Below are positions 9,783 to 19,323 of a DNA stretch of 64,000 nt, one piece after another. Positions within the stretch are counted from its first letter, which is position 1, and each line of letters begins with the position of its first letter. The stretch is from an uncultured Monoglobus sp. (GTDB taxonomy: Bacteria; Bacillota; Clostridia; Monoglobales; Monoglobaceae): positions 1 through 64,000 of the forward strand of contig CANPWW010000003.1 of the NCBI GenBank assembly GCA_947585115.1, written 5' to 3'. Under the pieces are notes generated by a model. It worked only from the letters and a program-made list of their open reading frames with translations, was not told the origin of the DNA and did not search any database. The position numbers were made by a program, and so were the translations under genes.

Positions 9783-10332
9783 AAAAATCGTTGCTCTCGC
9801 GGCGTCGGCGGCGTTGATCTGCATGTCGCTCACGGCCTGCGGCGGCTCGGGTGACGGCGCGCAAAAGACGGCCGAGCAGTCTAAAGCGACGCAGGCTCCG
9901 GCTCAGAATAACTCGCTGCCGAACGAGCTGACCTCAAAATATTCAAACTACGCCGAGTCGTTCACAAAGGAGTTCGGAGAGTTCGTAAACGGCGATATGG
10001 ACACGGTGTTGAAGGGTGTGGGCGGCCTTAACGCCGACAACTTCGCGCAGTGGAAAGAGACCTACGACAAGTACAACGAGCGCTGCGGGCACTGGTTCAA
10101 CGAGCTGAGCGCCGCGGAAATGCTGTGCCCCGAGGACAAAGCCGAGGCGCACAAGGACCTTGAGGCGGTCGTCGCCACGATACAAAAGATCTTTGAGGGG
10201 CTCGAGCCGAGAGTTCAGGCGGCGGAAGGCGGAGACTTATCACAGCTTACCGGCATGGCCGAGCAGTATGAGCAGGCTTCCGGCATAGCCCACGAGATGT
10301 GGGACAGAGCGTCGGCCGAAGTAGTCGAATAA
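9772..10332 (+). CDS. putative lipoprotein of unknown function
   Basis: signal peptide with lipobox 'MSLTACGG'; overlaps the upstream gene by 11 nt. Confidence 0.7.
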   Translation: MKFKKIVALAASAALICMSLTACGGSGDGAQKTAEQSKATQAPAQNNSLPNELTSKYSNYAESFTKEFGEFVNGDMDTVLKGVGGLNADNFAQWKETYDKYNERCGHWFNELSAAEMLCPEDKAEAHKDLEAVVATIQKIFEGLEPRVQAAEGGDLSQLTGMAEQYEQASGIAHEMWDRASAEVVE

Positions 10333-10406
10333 TTTTTTCGAAACCCCTTGATTTTTCGGAAAAATAGGTTATAATATTATAGAGATAAAGTAAGGAGGAA
10401 TATATT

Positions 10407-10619
10407 ATGGCAAAACAGGTAACAAAAGATACGATAATCATGGAAGCGCTACAGCTTGATCCCGGCACCGCGGAATTTTTCTTCGAGATAGGCATGCACT
10501 GCCTCGGCTGCCCCTCGTCGAGCGGCGAGAGCATCGAGCAGGCGTGCGCGGTCCACGGAGTAAACTGCGACGAGCTTGTTGACAAGATCAACAGTTATCT
10601 CAAGTCAAAAGAGGCGTAA
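10407..10619 (+). CDS. DUF1858 domain protein (hybrid-cluster-associated redox disulfide type)
   Basis: 'TIIMEALQLDPGTAEFFFEIGMHCLGCPSSSGESIEQACAVHGVN'. Confidence 0.88.
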   Translation: MAKQVTKDTIIMEALQLDPGTAEFFFEIGMHCLGCPSSSGESIEQACAVHGVNCDELVDKINSYLKSKEA

Positions 10620-10652
10620 TTTAAAAAATTTAGAGAAATTTTCAAAAATATG

Positions 10653-10682
10653 TTGACAAACAGACCGCGATTGATGTATAAT
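10653..10682 (+). promoter_or_regulatory. sigma-A-like promoter upstream of yceD
   Basis: TTGACA-N18-TATAAT. Confidence 0.6.
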
Positions 10683-10740
10683 AATCGCTGTCTGTTTAGT
10701 TGCATGGATTCCGCGCATGCGGATTAAACGGGAGAATAAA

Positions 10741-11250
10741 ATGGACATTAACATAGCGTCGATCAAGAACTACGAGGGCAAAAGTATTCCCATTGACTGC
10801 GAGATCGATTTAAAAGGCCGCGAGGGAGATGATTTTGAGATCATCGCTCCGATAAAAGTGAAGGGCGCGATACGCAACTTCGGCGGCACGATTGAGCTTG
10901 ACACCAAGGGCACGGTGATGCTGCGCATGACATGCGACAGATGCGCCGAGGAATACGAGACCATTGCGGAGTTTGACATAATCGAGAGCTTCAAGGAGAC
11001 CGAGAGGTTTGAGAGAGGCGAGGAAAATGAGAATCCCGATATAATCGGATTCTCGGGCGACAGTATAGACCTTGACGAATATGTGTACAGCGGTCTTGTC
11101 GTCAGCCTGCCCGGCAAGCATTTGTGCCGAGAGGACTGCAAGGGTCTGTGCCCCGAGTGCGGAGCCAACCTCAACGACGGTCCGTGCAAATGCGACACGC
11201 GCCCGACCGACCCCAGGTTCGACATACTCGACAGTCTGGACATCGAGTAG
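10741..11250 (+). CDS. yceD: DUF177 / YceD family protein
   Basis: 'CDRCAEEYETIAEFDI...', 'CREDCKGLCPECGANLNDGPCKCDTRPTDPRFDILDSL'; followed by rpmF. Confidence 0.9.
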   Translation: MDINIASIKNYEGKSIPIDCEIDLKGREGDDFEIIAPIKVKGAIRNFGGTIELDTKGTVMLRMTCDRCAEEYETIAEFDIIESFKETERFERGEENENPDIIGFSGDSIDLDEYVYSGLVVSLPGKHLCREDCKGLCPECGANLNDGPCKCDTRPTDPRFDILDSLDIE

Positions 11251-11271
11251 GTAACGCGCCCTCGGCGTCCC
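11247..11271 (+). repeat. diverged REP-like element overlapping the yceD stop codon
   Basis: gtaggtaacgcgccctcggcgtccc resembles gtaggggacggcgccctcgacgtccc of 11776..11801. Confidence 0.6.
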
Positions 11272-11340
11272 GAAAAAACAAATACGTATAAAATAAAGCC
11301 TTAGGCTGTTCCATATAATTTGAAAAGAGGTGTAAAGTAA

Positions 11341-11520
11341 ATGGCAGTTCCGAAGAGAAAGACATCAAAAGCGAGAAGAGATAAGAGAAGAGCAAACTGG
11401 AAGCTGGCGGTTCCCGGTCTGGTGGCATGCCCCCAGTGCGGAGAGCTGAAGCTCCCTCACAGAGCCTGCAAAGCCTGCGGTTCATACAAGGGCAGAGAGG
11501 TTATCGCTGTGGAGGACTAA
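11341..11520 (+). CDS. rpmF: 50S ribosomal protein L32 (59 aa; absent from the ORF track)
   Basis: [59 protein letters not shown]. Confidence 0.97.
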   Translation: MAVPKRKTSKARRDKRRANWKLAVPGLVACPQCGELKLPHRACKACGSYKGREVIAVED

Positions 11521-11530
11521 CACTCGTGAA

Positions 11531-11560
11531 ACGGCGCCGCGAACTCCGCGGCGTTTTTTG
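11531..11560 (+). terminator. Rho-independent terminator after rpmF
   Basis: cgccgcgaactccgcggcgtttttt. Confidence 0.8.
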
Positions 11561-11569
11561 TTTTACGCC

Positions 11570-11598
11570 TTGAAATTGTGTTGATTATGTGATAGAAT
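11570..11598 (+). promoter_or_regulatory. sigma-A-like promoter upstream of the transposase/der unit
   Basis: TTGAAA-N17-TAGAAT. Confidence 0.5.
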
Positions 11599-11775
11599 TA
11601 AAATCAGTAGGGCGGTTTTGGCTTTATATAAATATGAATTTTGGCGGATAATATGGAATACAAATCAAGAAAACGAAACAGACTTGAATATTATAGTTAT
11701 TCTCAAAGCGGCGCGTATTTTATAACTATATGCACAAAAGACAAAAAGTGTATTTTAGGTAAGGTGGTTGTAGGG

Positions 11776-11801
11776 GTAGGGGACGGCGCCCTCGACGTCC
11801 C
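11776..11801 (+). repeat. in-frame GTAG-hairpin element, left arm of a 26-bp perfect inverted repeat inside the transposase gene
   Basis: gtaggggacggcgccctcgacgtccc; reverse complement of 11950..11975. Confidence 0.95.
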
Positions 11802-11949
11802 TAAAATGAATCCGTCTCCGCTCGGTAAAATTGTTGACGATGAAATAAAAAAGTCCGGAGAGATTTATGAAAGCGTGAAAATAGATAAATACATAGTTAT
11901 GCCGAATCATGTTCATATGATTTTGATTGTTGAAAATGATAATGAAAGT

Positions 11950-11975
11950 GGGACGTCGAGGGCGCCGTCCCCTAC
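11950..11975 (-). repeat. in-frame GTAG-hairpin element, right arm of the inverted repeat
   Basis: gggacgtcgagggcgccgtcccctac. Confidence 0.95.
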
Positions 11976-12170
11976 GAACGAGATAGTGCCGTCATTTGTG
12001 TCAATGCTTAAAAGGTTTACGAATAAAAAGACGGGAATATCATTATGGCAGCGTTCTTATCATGATCATGTGGTACGCGATGAGAAAGATTATGAGAGGA
12101 TATGGAATTATATAGATACTAATTTGTTTAAATGGGAACAGGATCGTTATTATATCAAGGAGGGAAGCTT

Positions 12171-13493
12171 ATGAAACCGACAGTCGCCGTTGTGGGGCGG
12201 CCCAATGTTGGCAAATCCACATTTTTCAACAAGGTCGCCGGAAAACGGATATCAATAATAGAGGACACTCCGGGCGTGACGCGTGACAGGATCTACGTTG
12301 ACGCCGAATGGTGCGGCCGCGAATTTACAATGATCGACACCGGCGGAATCGAGCCGGGTACCGATGATGTTATATTAAGTCAGATGCGCGCACAGGCGGA
12401 GCTCGCCATTGACATGGCGGACGTTATAGTGCTTATCGTCAATGTGCGCGACGGCGTGACGGCCGCCGACAGCGATGTTGCCGCCATGCTGCAAAAGAGC
12501 GGCAAACCCGTGGTTCTGGCCGCAAACAAGGTGGATAGCCCCGGCGAGCCGCCCATGGAGATATACGAGTTTTATAATCTCGGCTTGGGTGATCCGTGGC
12601 CCATATCCTCGGTCCACGGTTTGGGGCTCGGCGATCTGCTCGATGAGATAGTGAAGTATTTCCCCGAGGACGCGGAGCCGGAGGACGAGAGCGACATTAT
12701 TCACGTGGCGATCGTCGGCAAGCCCAACGCGGGCAAATCGTCGCTCGTGAATAAGATATTGGGCGAAGAGCGCGTGATAGTCAGCGACATAGCCGGAACC
12801 ACCCGCGACGCCATCGACACGCTGTATGAGCGAAACGGCAAAAAGTATATGCTGATCGACACCGCGGGCATGCGCAAGCGCGGCAAGATCAATGAGAATG
12901 TCGAACGCTACAGCGTGACGCGCGCCCTGAACGCGGTCGACCGCGCCGACGTGTGCCTGATAATGGTGGACGCCGCCGAGGGCATAACCGAGCAGGACAC
13001 CAAGATCGCCGGCTATGTCCACGAGGCCGGCAAGGCGTCGGTTATCGTGGTGAACAAATGGGACCTGATCGAAAAAGAGACCAACACCATGCGCAACTTT
13101 AAGAACAAAGTCAAAGAGGGCTTTAACTTCATGATGTACGCGCCGTCGGTGTTTATCTCCGCAAAGACCGGCCTCCGCGTGAACGATTTGTTTGAGGTCA
13201 TGGAAGCGGCGGTGGAGCAGAATTCAAAGCGCATCTCGACAGGCGTTCTAAACGACGTGCTGAATGAGGCTGTGGCGGCGGTGCAGCCGCCCAGCGACAA
13301 GGGCCGCAGGCTCAAGATATACTACGCCACTCAGGCGGGAACAAAGCCGCCCACGTTTGTGCTGTTTGTAAACAGCGGAAAGCTGGCGCACTACTCATAC
13401 GTCAGATATATCGAGAATCAGTTCAGAGCGCGCTTCGGCTTTGAGGGCACGCCGATAAAGTTTATAATTCGAGAAAAAGGGGAGAAGAAGTAA
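12171..13493 (+). CDS. der: ribosome biogenesis GTPase Der
   Basis: two GTPase domains: 'VGRPNVGKSTFFN...DTPGVTRDR' and 'VGKPNAGKSSLVNKI...DIAGTTRDAIDT'; KH-like C-terminus. Confidence 0.97.
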   Translation: MKPTVAVVGRPNVGKSTFFNKVAGKRISIIEDTPGVTRDRIYVDAEWCGREFTMIDTGGIEPGTDDVILSQMRAQAELAIDMADVIVLIVNVRDGVTAADSDVAAMLQKSGKPVVLAANKVDSPGEPPMEIYEFYNLGLGDPWPISSVHGLGLGDLLDEIVKYFPEDAEPEDESDIIHVAIVGKPNAGKSSLVNKILGEERVIVSDIAGTTRDAIDTLYERNGKKYMLIDTAGMRKRGKINENVERYSVTRALNAVDRADVCLIMVDAAEGITEQDTKIAGYVHEAGKASVIVVNKWDLIEKETNTMRNFKNKVKEGFNFMMYAPSVFISAKTGLRVNDLFEVMEAAVEQNSKRISTGVLNDVLNEAVAAVQPPSDKGRRLKIYYATQAGTKPPTFVLFVNSGKLAHYSYVRYIENQFRARFGFEGTPIKFIIREKGEKK

Positions 13494-14132
13494 ATGGCGG
13501 TTTTGACAGCGGTTATAGCCGGAGTTTTGTCGTATCTCATAGGCTCGATAAATTTTTCGATCATACTTTCAAGGCTGATCTCCGGCGAGGACATAAGAAA
13601 AAGCGGCTCGGGCAACGCAGGAGCCACAAATATGCTGCGCACTCTCGGCAAAGCGCCGGCGGCCGCCACCCTGATACTTGACGTTTTAAAGGGAGTGGCG
13701 TGCGTGGTCCTGGCAAAGGTTTTTGTGAGCCGCGCGGGCGGCGCCGAGCTTGAAAATATCTGCCTGCCGTATATCGCGGGCCTGTGCGCCGTGCTGGGTC
13801 ACAATTTCCCGATCTATTTCGGCTTTAAGGGCGGCAAGGGCGTCGCCACATCGCTGGGCGTTGTGATGACCCTCGACTGGAAGATCGGACTTATTGTCAT
13901 GATCGTGTCGCTTGTGATCATGGCGGCGACGAGGTATGTGTCCCTCGGCTCTGTCTTAGGCAGCGTGATGTTTGTGATGGTCGAGATAATAAAGGATTTT
14001 GTGACAGGCGACATAAAGCCGGTCGGTATGATCTGCATAATAATCATGGGTGCGCTGATAGTGGTGCGCCACCGCGCCAACATAAAGCGCCTGCTAAACG
14101 GCACCGAAAACAAACTGGGAAGCAAGAGATAA
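13494..14132 (+). CDS. plsY: glycerol-3-phosphate acyltransferase PlsY
   Basis: 'YLIGSINFSIILSRL...GSGNAGATNMLRTLGK', 'FKGGKGVATSLGV'. Confidence 0.95.
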   Translation: MAVLTAVIAGVLSYLIGSINFSIILSRLISGEDIRKSGSGNAGATNMLRTLGKAPAAATLILDVLKGVACVVLAKVFVSRAGGAELENICLPYIAGLCAVLGHNFPIYFGFKGGKGVATSLGVVMTLDWKIGLIVMIVSLVIMAATRYVSLGSVLGSVMFVMVEIIKDFVTGDIKPVGMICIIIMGALIVVRHRANIKRLLNGTENKLGSKR

Positions 14133-14160
14133 ATTTTATACCGAGTAGGAGTGAAATAAT

Positions 14161-15177
14161 ATGTCAAAAATAAGCGTTATAGGAAGCGGCGGCTGGGGAA
14201 GCGCGGTCGCCATAATGCTCGCCGAGAACGGGCATGACGTAACTGTCTGGTCGTATCTCAAACAGGAGTGCGGCGATCTTAAAAAATACCGCGAGAACAA
14301 GCCGTTTCTTCCGGGTGTCAGGTTCCCGGACAGCGTCGGCTTCACCAACGACATAAGCTGCGCGAAGGGCGCCGACATAGTCGTTATGGCGACCCCGTCC
14401 CACGGTGTTCGCTCCACCGCGAAAGCCATGGCACCGTATATAAGCGACGGCCAGCTTGTAGTCAATATCGCGAAAGGCATAGAGGAGGGAACCTACTGCA
14501 CCTTGTCACAGGTCATAAAGCAGGAGATACCCAACTGCGTGATCGCGGTCATGTCGGGCCCGAGCCATGCCGAGGAGGTCTCGCGCGGAATACCGACGAC
14601 CAACGTCGTGGCTTGCGCGGACGAAAAGATCGCCCGCTATGTGCAGGACGAGTTCATGAACCCTAATTTCAGAATATACACCAATCCCGACGTTTTGGGC
14701 GTGGAACTGGGCGGCTCTCTCAAAAACGTTATCGCGCTGTGCGCGGGAATTACCGACGGAATGGGTCTTGGCGACAACACCAAGGCCGCTCTGATGACGC
14801 GCGGACTTGTGGAGATGTCGCGTCTGGGCGCGGCGATGGGCGCCAAGGAAGAAACCTTTAACGGCCTTTCGGGTCTGGGCGACCTGATCGTCACCTGCAC
14901 CAGCATGCACTCCCGCAACCGCAGGGCGGGAATACTTATCGGTCAAGGCAAGACAGCCGAACAGGCGAAGGACGAGGTCAAGATGGTGGTGGAGGGCGTG
15001 CGAACTTGCCGCGCCGCCAAAGAGCTTTCGGAAAAATACGGGATCGAGATGCCTATCGTGAACGAGGCGTACAAAGTGCTGTTTGAAAACCTGCCCGCGG
15101 CAGAGGCGCTCAAAAATCTGATGGGCAGGGAAAAGAAACATGAGAGTGAAAAGGCCTTCTTGTACCCCGGTGAATAA
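14161..15177 (+). CDS. gpsA: NAD(P)H-dependent glycerol-3-phosphate dehydrogenase
   Basis: 'ISVIGSGGWGSAVAIMLAENGHDVTVW', 'GGSLKNVIALCAGITDGMGLGDNTKAALMTRGL'. Confidence 0.97.
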   Translation: MSKISVIGSGGWGSAVAIMLAENGHDVTVWSYLKQECGDLKKYRENKPFLPGVRFPDSVGFTNDISCAKGADIVVMATPSHGVRSTAKAMAPYISDGQLVVNIAKGIEEGTYCTLSQVIKQEIPNCVIAVMSGPSHAEEVSRGIPTTNVVACADEKIARYVQDEFMNPNFRIYTNPDVLGVELGGSLKNVIALCAGITDGMGLGDNTKAALMTRGLVEMSRLGAAMGAKEETFNGLSGLGDLIVTCTSMHSRNRRAGILIGQGKTAEQAKDEVKMVVEGVRTCRAAKELSEKYGIEMPIVNEAYKVLFENLPAAEALKNLMGREKKHESEKAFLYPGE

Positions 15178-15300
15178 ATTGTGATATTACTGTAACTTTT
15201 TTGTAAGGAAGAACAACTACAGTTTTATTGCTATTATATCGGAAATGTGATATAATATTATAAAATTTATAATTAAAATTTTTATAAGGGGTTGAAATCT

Positions 15301-16023
15301 ATGAAAAAGTACATTGCAGAATTTATCGGCACCGCGGTATTGGTTATCTTCGGCTGCGGAAGCGCGGTCGCGGCTAACACCTTGGTCGGCGAGCTTAAAT
15401 TAGGCCAGTTTGCGCTTTCGGGAAGCGCGCTGGCTCTGACCACGCTGCTCATTGCGTTCGCGTTCGGTTTGGTTATCGTCGCTATGGCGTATTCGATCGG
15501 CAACATATCGGGCTGCCACATCAATCCGGCGGTCTCGACCGGTATGCTGGTATCGGGCAAAATGACTGTCAACGATTATATCGGATATCTCGTGGCCCAG
15601 TTTTTGGGCGGCATCGTGGGAGCTTTGATCCTCATGGCGATGCTGGGCACCGCGGCGAACGGTCTCGGCCAGAACGGATACGGCGAGGCCAGCGCGATAG
15701 GCGCCAATATGGGACAGGCCTTTTTGGTTGAGGTAGTGCTGACGTTTGTGTTTGTTATCGCGATAATCGGCGTCACAAGCAAGACCGAGAATACCGCCGT
15801 GACAGGTTTGGTTATAGGCCTCACGCTGACTCTGGTCCACATACTCGGAATTCCTTTCACCGGAACATCGGTGAACCCGGCCCGAAGCTTCGGCCCCGCT
15901 TTGGTTATGCTGTTCGCGGGCGATTCGCAGCCGATGGCCCAGGTATGGCTGTTTATCGTCGCCCCGATCATAGGCGCGATCCTTGCCGCTGTTGTTTATA
16001 AGGCGCTTGCCTCCGAGAAATAA
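15301..16023 (+). CDS. MIP family aquaporin/glycerol facilitator
   Basis: two NPA-type motifs 'HINPAVS' and 'VNPARSFGPAL'. Confidence 0.93.
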   Translation: MKKYIAEFIGTAVLVIFGCGSAVAANTLVGELKLGQFALSGSALALTTLLIAFAFGLVIVAMAYSIGNISGCHINPAVSTGMLVSGKMTVNDYIGYLVAQFLGGIVGALILMAMLGTAANGLGQNGYGEASAIGANMGQAFLVEVVLTFVFVIAIIGVTSKTENTAVTGLVIGLTLTLVHILGIPFTGTSVNPARSFGPALVMLFAGDSQPMAQVWLFIVAPIIGAILAAVVYKALASEK

Positions 16024-16029
16024 TTTGTT

Positions 16030-16060
16030 TTTCAAAAAAGCCCTTCGGGGCTTTTTTGCT
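16030..16060 (+). terminator. Rho-independent terminator
   Basis: aaaaaagcccttcggggcttttttgc. Confidence 0.85.
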
Positions 16061-16135
16061 TTATAAGCTATTGTAATCCGCCGTGTTATGTGTTATAATT
16101 AAAAAAGTCGGTATATAATCGGCATTATCTTAGAT

Positions 16136-16447
16136 TTGGAAAGCGGGCCCGGAATAAGGCTGCTAACCGACGAAAACGGCAGCATATATGTTCCGCTGAG
16201 AGTCACAGCCGAACGCCTCGGCGAGAACGTGGTCTGGGATGAGAACGCGGGATGCGCGTTTATCGAGCGTAACGGAGAAATCATAAAGACAGATGGAACG
16301 CTGTTTAGGGCGAACCCCTTTTCCGAGGAGCTGTGGTACGTCAAGGCGCGTGATTTCGAAAAGCTCGGCTATAACGCGGCCTATTCCGAAACGCTTTACA
16401 GCGCTGATTCCGACCGCAAAGACTACAAACTCACCATTTCAAAATGA
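16136..16447 (+). pseudogene. copper-amine-oxidase-N-like (stalk) domain fragment; possibly truncated
   Basis: 'GSIYVPLRVTAERLGENVVWDENAGCAFIERNGEII'; no signal peptide, TTG start only. Confidence 0.45.
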
Positions 16448-16479
16448 TTGACAAATTTTAATAATACAGGAGAAATATT

Positions 16480-16899
16480 ATGTACACGATTTCATGCGAG
16501 GCGCATTTCGACGCGGCGCACTTTCTCAAGGGCCACGGCGGCAAGTGCGCCAATATCCACGGCCACCGCTGGAGGGTCCGCGCGTATATCGGCGCGGAGG
16601 AGCTAATTCCTGTTGGGGAGAGCCGCGGAATGGTAACGGATTTCGGCGACATAAAGCCGAGGCTCAAAAAAATAGCGGACAGCCTCGACCACAAGCTGAT
16701 CGCCGAGGACGGAACTTTGCTGCCCGAAACGGTGGCCGCTCTCAAGCGCGAGGGTTTTGCTGCCTCTGTCGTGCCGTTCAGACCGACCGCCGAAAACTTT
16801 GCCAAATACATATACGACGAGCTTAAAGCGGACGGCATCAATCCAAGCAAGGTCCGCGTATACGAATCGGAGGACGCCTATGCGGAATACAGCGAATAA
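16480..16899 (+). CDS. queD: 6-carboxytetrahydropterin synthase
   Basis: 'CEAHFDAAHFLKGHGGKCANIHGHRWRV', 'LDHKLI', '[13 protein letters not shown]'. Confidence 0.92.
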   Translation: MYTISCEAHFDAAHFLKGHGGKCANIHGHRWRVRAYIGAEELIPVGESRGMVTDFGDIKPRLKKIADSLDHKLIAEDGTLLPETVAALKREGFAASVVPFRPTAENFAKYIYDELKADGINPSKVRVYESEDAYAEYSE

Positions 16900-17566
16900 T
16901 ATCACGTTTCCGGTGTGCGAAAAGTTCGTCAGCATAAACGGCGAGGGCATGCGCGCCGGGCAGACCGCGGCGTTTATAAGGTTCCGCGGCTGCAATCTGC
17001 GCTGCTCCTACTGCGACACCGGGTGGGCAAATTCAGCCGGCGCGCCCGCGGAGGAACTGACGGCGGACGATATTCTGAAATATATCGAAAGCACGGGCAT
17101 AACAAACGTCACTCTGACCGGAGGCGAGCCGCTGCTGCAGAGCGGGATCGGCGGCCTCATGGCGAGGCTTAACTCAGTCGGAAAGAGCGTTGAGGTCGAG
17201 ACAAACGGCGCGGTGCCGCTTGACGGGTTTATCAAAGTAGGAACAAGACCCGACTGCTTCACCATGGACTACAAGCTGCCCACAAGCGGCATGGAGGATA
17301 AAATGGTTCTGGGCAATTTTGCTCTGCTCGGCAGCGGAGACTGCGTAAAGTTTGTGGCGGGCTCCGAGGAAGATCTGAGCCGCGCGCTTGAGATCATTAA
17401 AAAATATGATCTGACCGAGCGCTGCCGGGTGTATATAAGCCCGGTGTTTGGCGCCATCGAGCCGAAGGATATAGTTGATTTTATGATAAGGCATAAGCTT
17501 AACCGCGTTAATTTGCAGATACAGCTCCACAAAGTGATTTGGGAGCCCGACAGGAGAGGTGTGTAA
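16880..17566 (+). CDS. queE: 7-carboxy-7-deazaguanine synthase (radical SAM)
   Basis: '[35 protein letters not shown]', '[12 protein letters not shown]'. Confidence 0.93.
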   Translation: MRNTANNITFPVCEKFVSINGEGMRAGQTAAFIRFRGCNLRCSYCDTGWANSAGAPAEELTADDILKYIESTGITNVTLTGGEPLLQSGIGGLMARLNSVGKSVEVETNGAVPLDGFIKVGTRPDCFTMDYKLPTSGMEDKMVLGNFALLGSGDCVKFVAGSEEDLSRALEIIKKYDLTERCRVYISPVFGAIEPKDIVDFMIRHKLNRVNLQIQLHKVIWEPDRRGV

Positions 17567-18141
17567 TGATAGACGAAAAAGCGATAGAAAAGCATATACG
17601 TGGAATTTTGGAGGCTCTGGGCGATGATCCCGAGCGCGAGGGCCTGAAAGATACTCCCAAACGAGTGGCGAAGATGTACTCCGAGGTCTTTGAGGGCATG
17701 AACTACACAAACGACGAGATTGCCGAAATGTTTAACAAGACCTTTGAGGACGACCCCGATTCATATCAAAGTTCAAATGATATGGTGATCGTCAAGGATA
17801 TAGAGATTTTCAGCTATTGCGAGCATCACATGGCGCTGATGTACAACATGACCGCGTCGGTGGCGTATATACCGCGCGGCAAAGTCATAGGCCTCAGCAA
17901 GATCGCCAGAATCGCCGACATGGCGGCGAAACGCCTCCAGATACAGGAGCGCTTGGGAACCGACATAGCAGAGATAATCCAAAAGATAACCGAAAGCCCC
18001 GACGTGGCCGTTATAATAGAGGCGAGCCACAGCTGCATGACGGCGAGAGGAATATCAAAGCCGTCGGCCAAAACGCGCACAAGGACGCTGCGCGGCAGGT
18101 TTGAAAAAGACGAAAAACTGGCGGAAAGGGTAATGGGGTGA
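17566..18141 (+). CDS. folE: GTP cyclohydrolase I
   Basis: '[25 protein letters not shown]', '[34 protein letters not shown]'. Confidence 0.95.
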   Translation: MIDEKAIEKHIRGILEALGDDPEREGLKDTPKRVAKMYSEVFEGMNYTNDEIAEMFNKTFEDDPDSYQSSNDMVIVKDIEIFSYCEHHMALMYNMTASVAYIPRGKVIGLSKIARIADMAAKRLQIQERLGTDIAEIIQKITESPDVAVIIEASHSCMTARGISKPSAKTRTRTLRGRFEKDEKLAERVMG

Positions 18142-18833
18142 CAAAAATGAAAAACTCAAAAAAAGCATTGGTGCTGCTGAGCGGCGGAGTGGACAGCGCC
18201 ACCGCCTTGGCTATGGCCGCGGATGAGTTCGGCGCGGAAAACGTGACCGCTCTCTCGATATATTACGGCCAGAAGCACGCTAAAGAGATCGAGGCGGCGA
18301 AAAATATCGCCGCCCATTACGGCGTGAGACGGCTTGAGCTTGATCTGACCGATATGTTCAGGTTCAGCGATTGCTCGCTGCTGAGTAAAAATCCCGACGC
18401 CGAGATCCCCAAGGAGAGCTACGGCGAGCAGGTGAGCAAAACGGGCGGCGCTCCGGTCTCAACCTATGTGCCGTTCCGCAACGGGCTTTTTCTGTCGGCA
18501 GCCGCGGCATACGCGGTGAGCCTCGGCGCGGACGAGATATTCTACGGCGCCCACAGCGACGACGCGGCCGGAAACGCCTATCCGGACTGCGGCGAGGCTT
18601 TTAACAACGCTATGAACGCCGCCATATACGAGGGCACGGGGCATCAGGTCAGCATTCGCGCGCCGTTTGTGGGCATCACAAAGAGCGAGGTCGTGGCGAT
18701 AGGAGTAAGGCTCGGTGTGCCCTACGAGATGACATGGAGCTGCTACGAGGGCGGAGATAAGCCCTGCGGCGTGTGCGGCACCTGCCGCGACCGTAAAGCC
18801 GCGTTTGAGGCGAACGGCCTTTATATTGACTAA
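18138..18833 (+). CDS. queC: 7-cyano-7-deazaguanine synthase
   Basis: '[18 protein letters not shown]', '[18 protein letters not shown]', '[15 protein letters not shown]'. Confidence 0.95.
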   Translation: MTKMKNSKKALVLLSGGVDSATALAMAADEFGAENVTALSIYYGQKHAKEIEAAKNIAAHYGVRRLELDLTDMFRFSDCSLLSKNPDAEIPKESYGEQVSKTGGAPVSTYVPFRNGLFLSAAAAYAVSLGADEIFYGAHSDDAAGNAYPDCGEAFNNAMNAAIYEGTGHQVSIRAPFVGITKSEVVAIGVRLGVPYEMTWSCYEGGDKPCGVCGTCRDRKAAFEANGLYID

Positions 18834-18850
18834 AAGAAAGAGGAAATTTT

Positions 18851-19315
18851 ATGAACAGAAAAAACGAAAACCTGACCCTTTTGGGAAACAAAAACACCGA
18901 ATATAAATCAGACTACGCGCCCGAGGTGCTTGAGACATTCGAAAACAAGCACAAGGAAAACGACTATTGGGTGCGCTTCAACTGCCCCGAGTTCACGTCG
19001 CTTTGCCCGATAACCGGCCAGCCCGACTTCGCTGAGATAATCATATCCTACGTGCCCGACGTCAAAATGGTCGAGAGCAAGTCGCTCAAGCTGTATCTGT
19101 TCAGTTTCAGGAACCACGGCGATTTTCACGAGGACTGCGTGAACACGATAATGAAAGATCTGATAAAGCTGATGGAGCCCAAATACATTGAGGTGTTCGG
19201 GCGGTTCACGCCCCGCGGCGGCATTTCGATCCATCCCTACGCCAACTACGGCAGACCCGGAACAAAGTGGGAGCAGGTCGCCTTTGACCGCCTGACTTCC
19301 CGATCCGTTGATTAA
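18851..19315 (+). CDS. queF: NADPH-dependent 7-cyano-7-deazaguanine reductase
   Basis: '[28 protein letters not shown]', '[24 protein letters not shown]'. Confidence 0.95.
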   Translation: MNRKNENLTLLGNKNTEYKSDYAPEVLETFENKHKENDYWVRFNCPEFTSLCPITGQPDFAEIIISYVPDVKMVESKSLKLYLFSFRNHGDFHEDCVNTIMKDLIKLMEPKYIEVFGRFTPRGGISIHPYANYGRPGTKWEQVAFDRLTSRSVD

Positions 19316-19323
19316 TAAAAAAC

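Larger units (their letters stand above)
11641..12174 (+). mobile_element. RAYT / IS200-like Y1 (HUH) transposase gene
   Basis: 'SQSGAYFITICTKDK', HUH-type 'MPNHVHMILIV', 'LWQRSYHDHVVRDEKDYERIWNYIDTN'; about 177 aa, no flanking IS ends recognised; TTG start (or ATG 11653). Confidence 0.9.

Noticed and set aside
11607-11625. GTAGGGCGG upstream of the transposase gene as another REP copy
   Set aside because: No matching right arm; too short to support.
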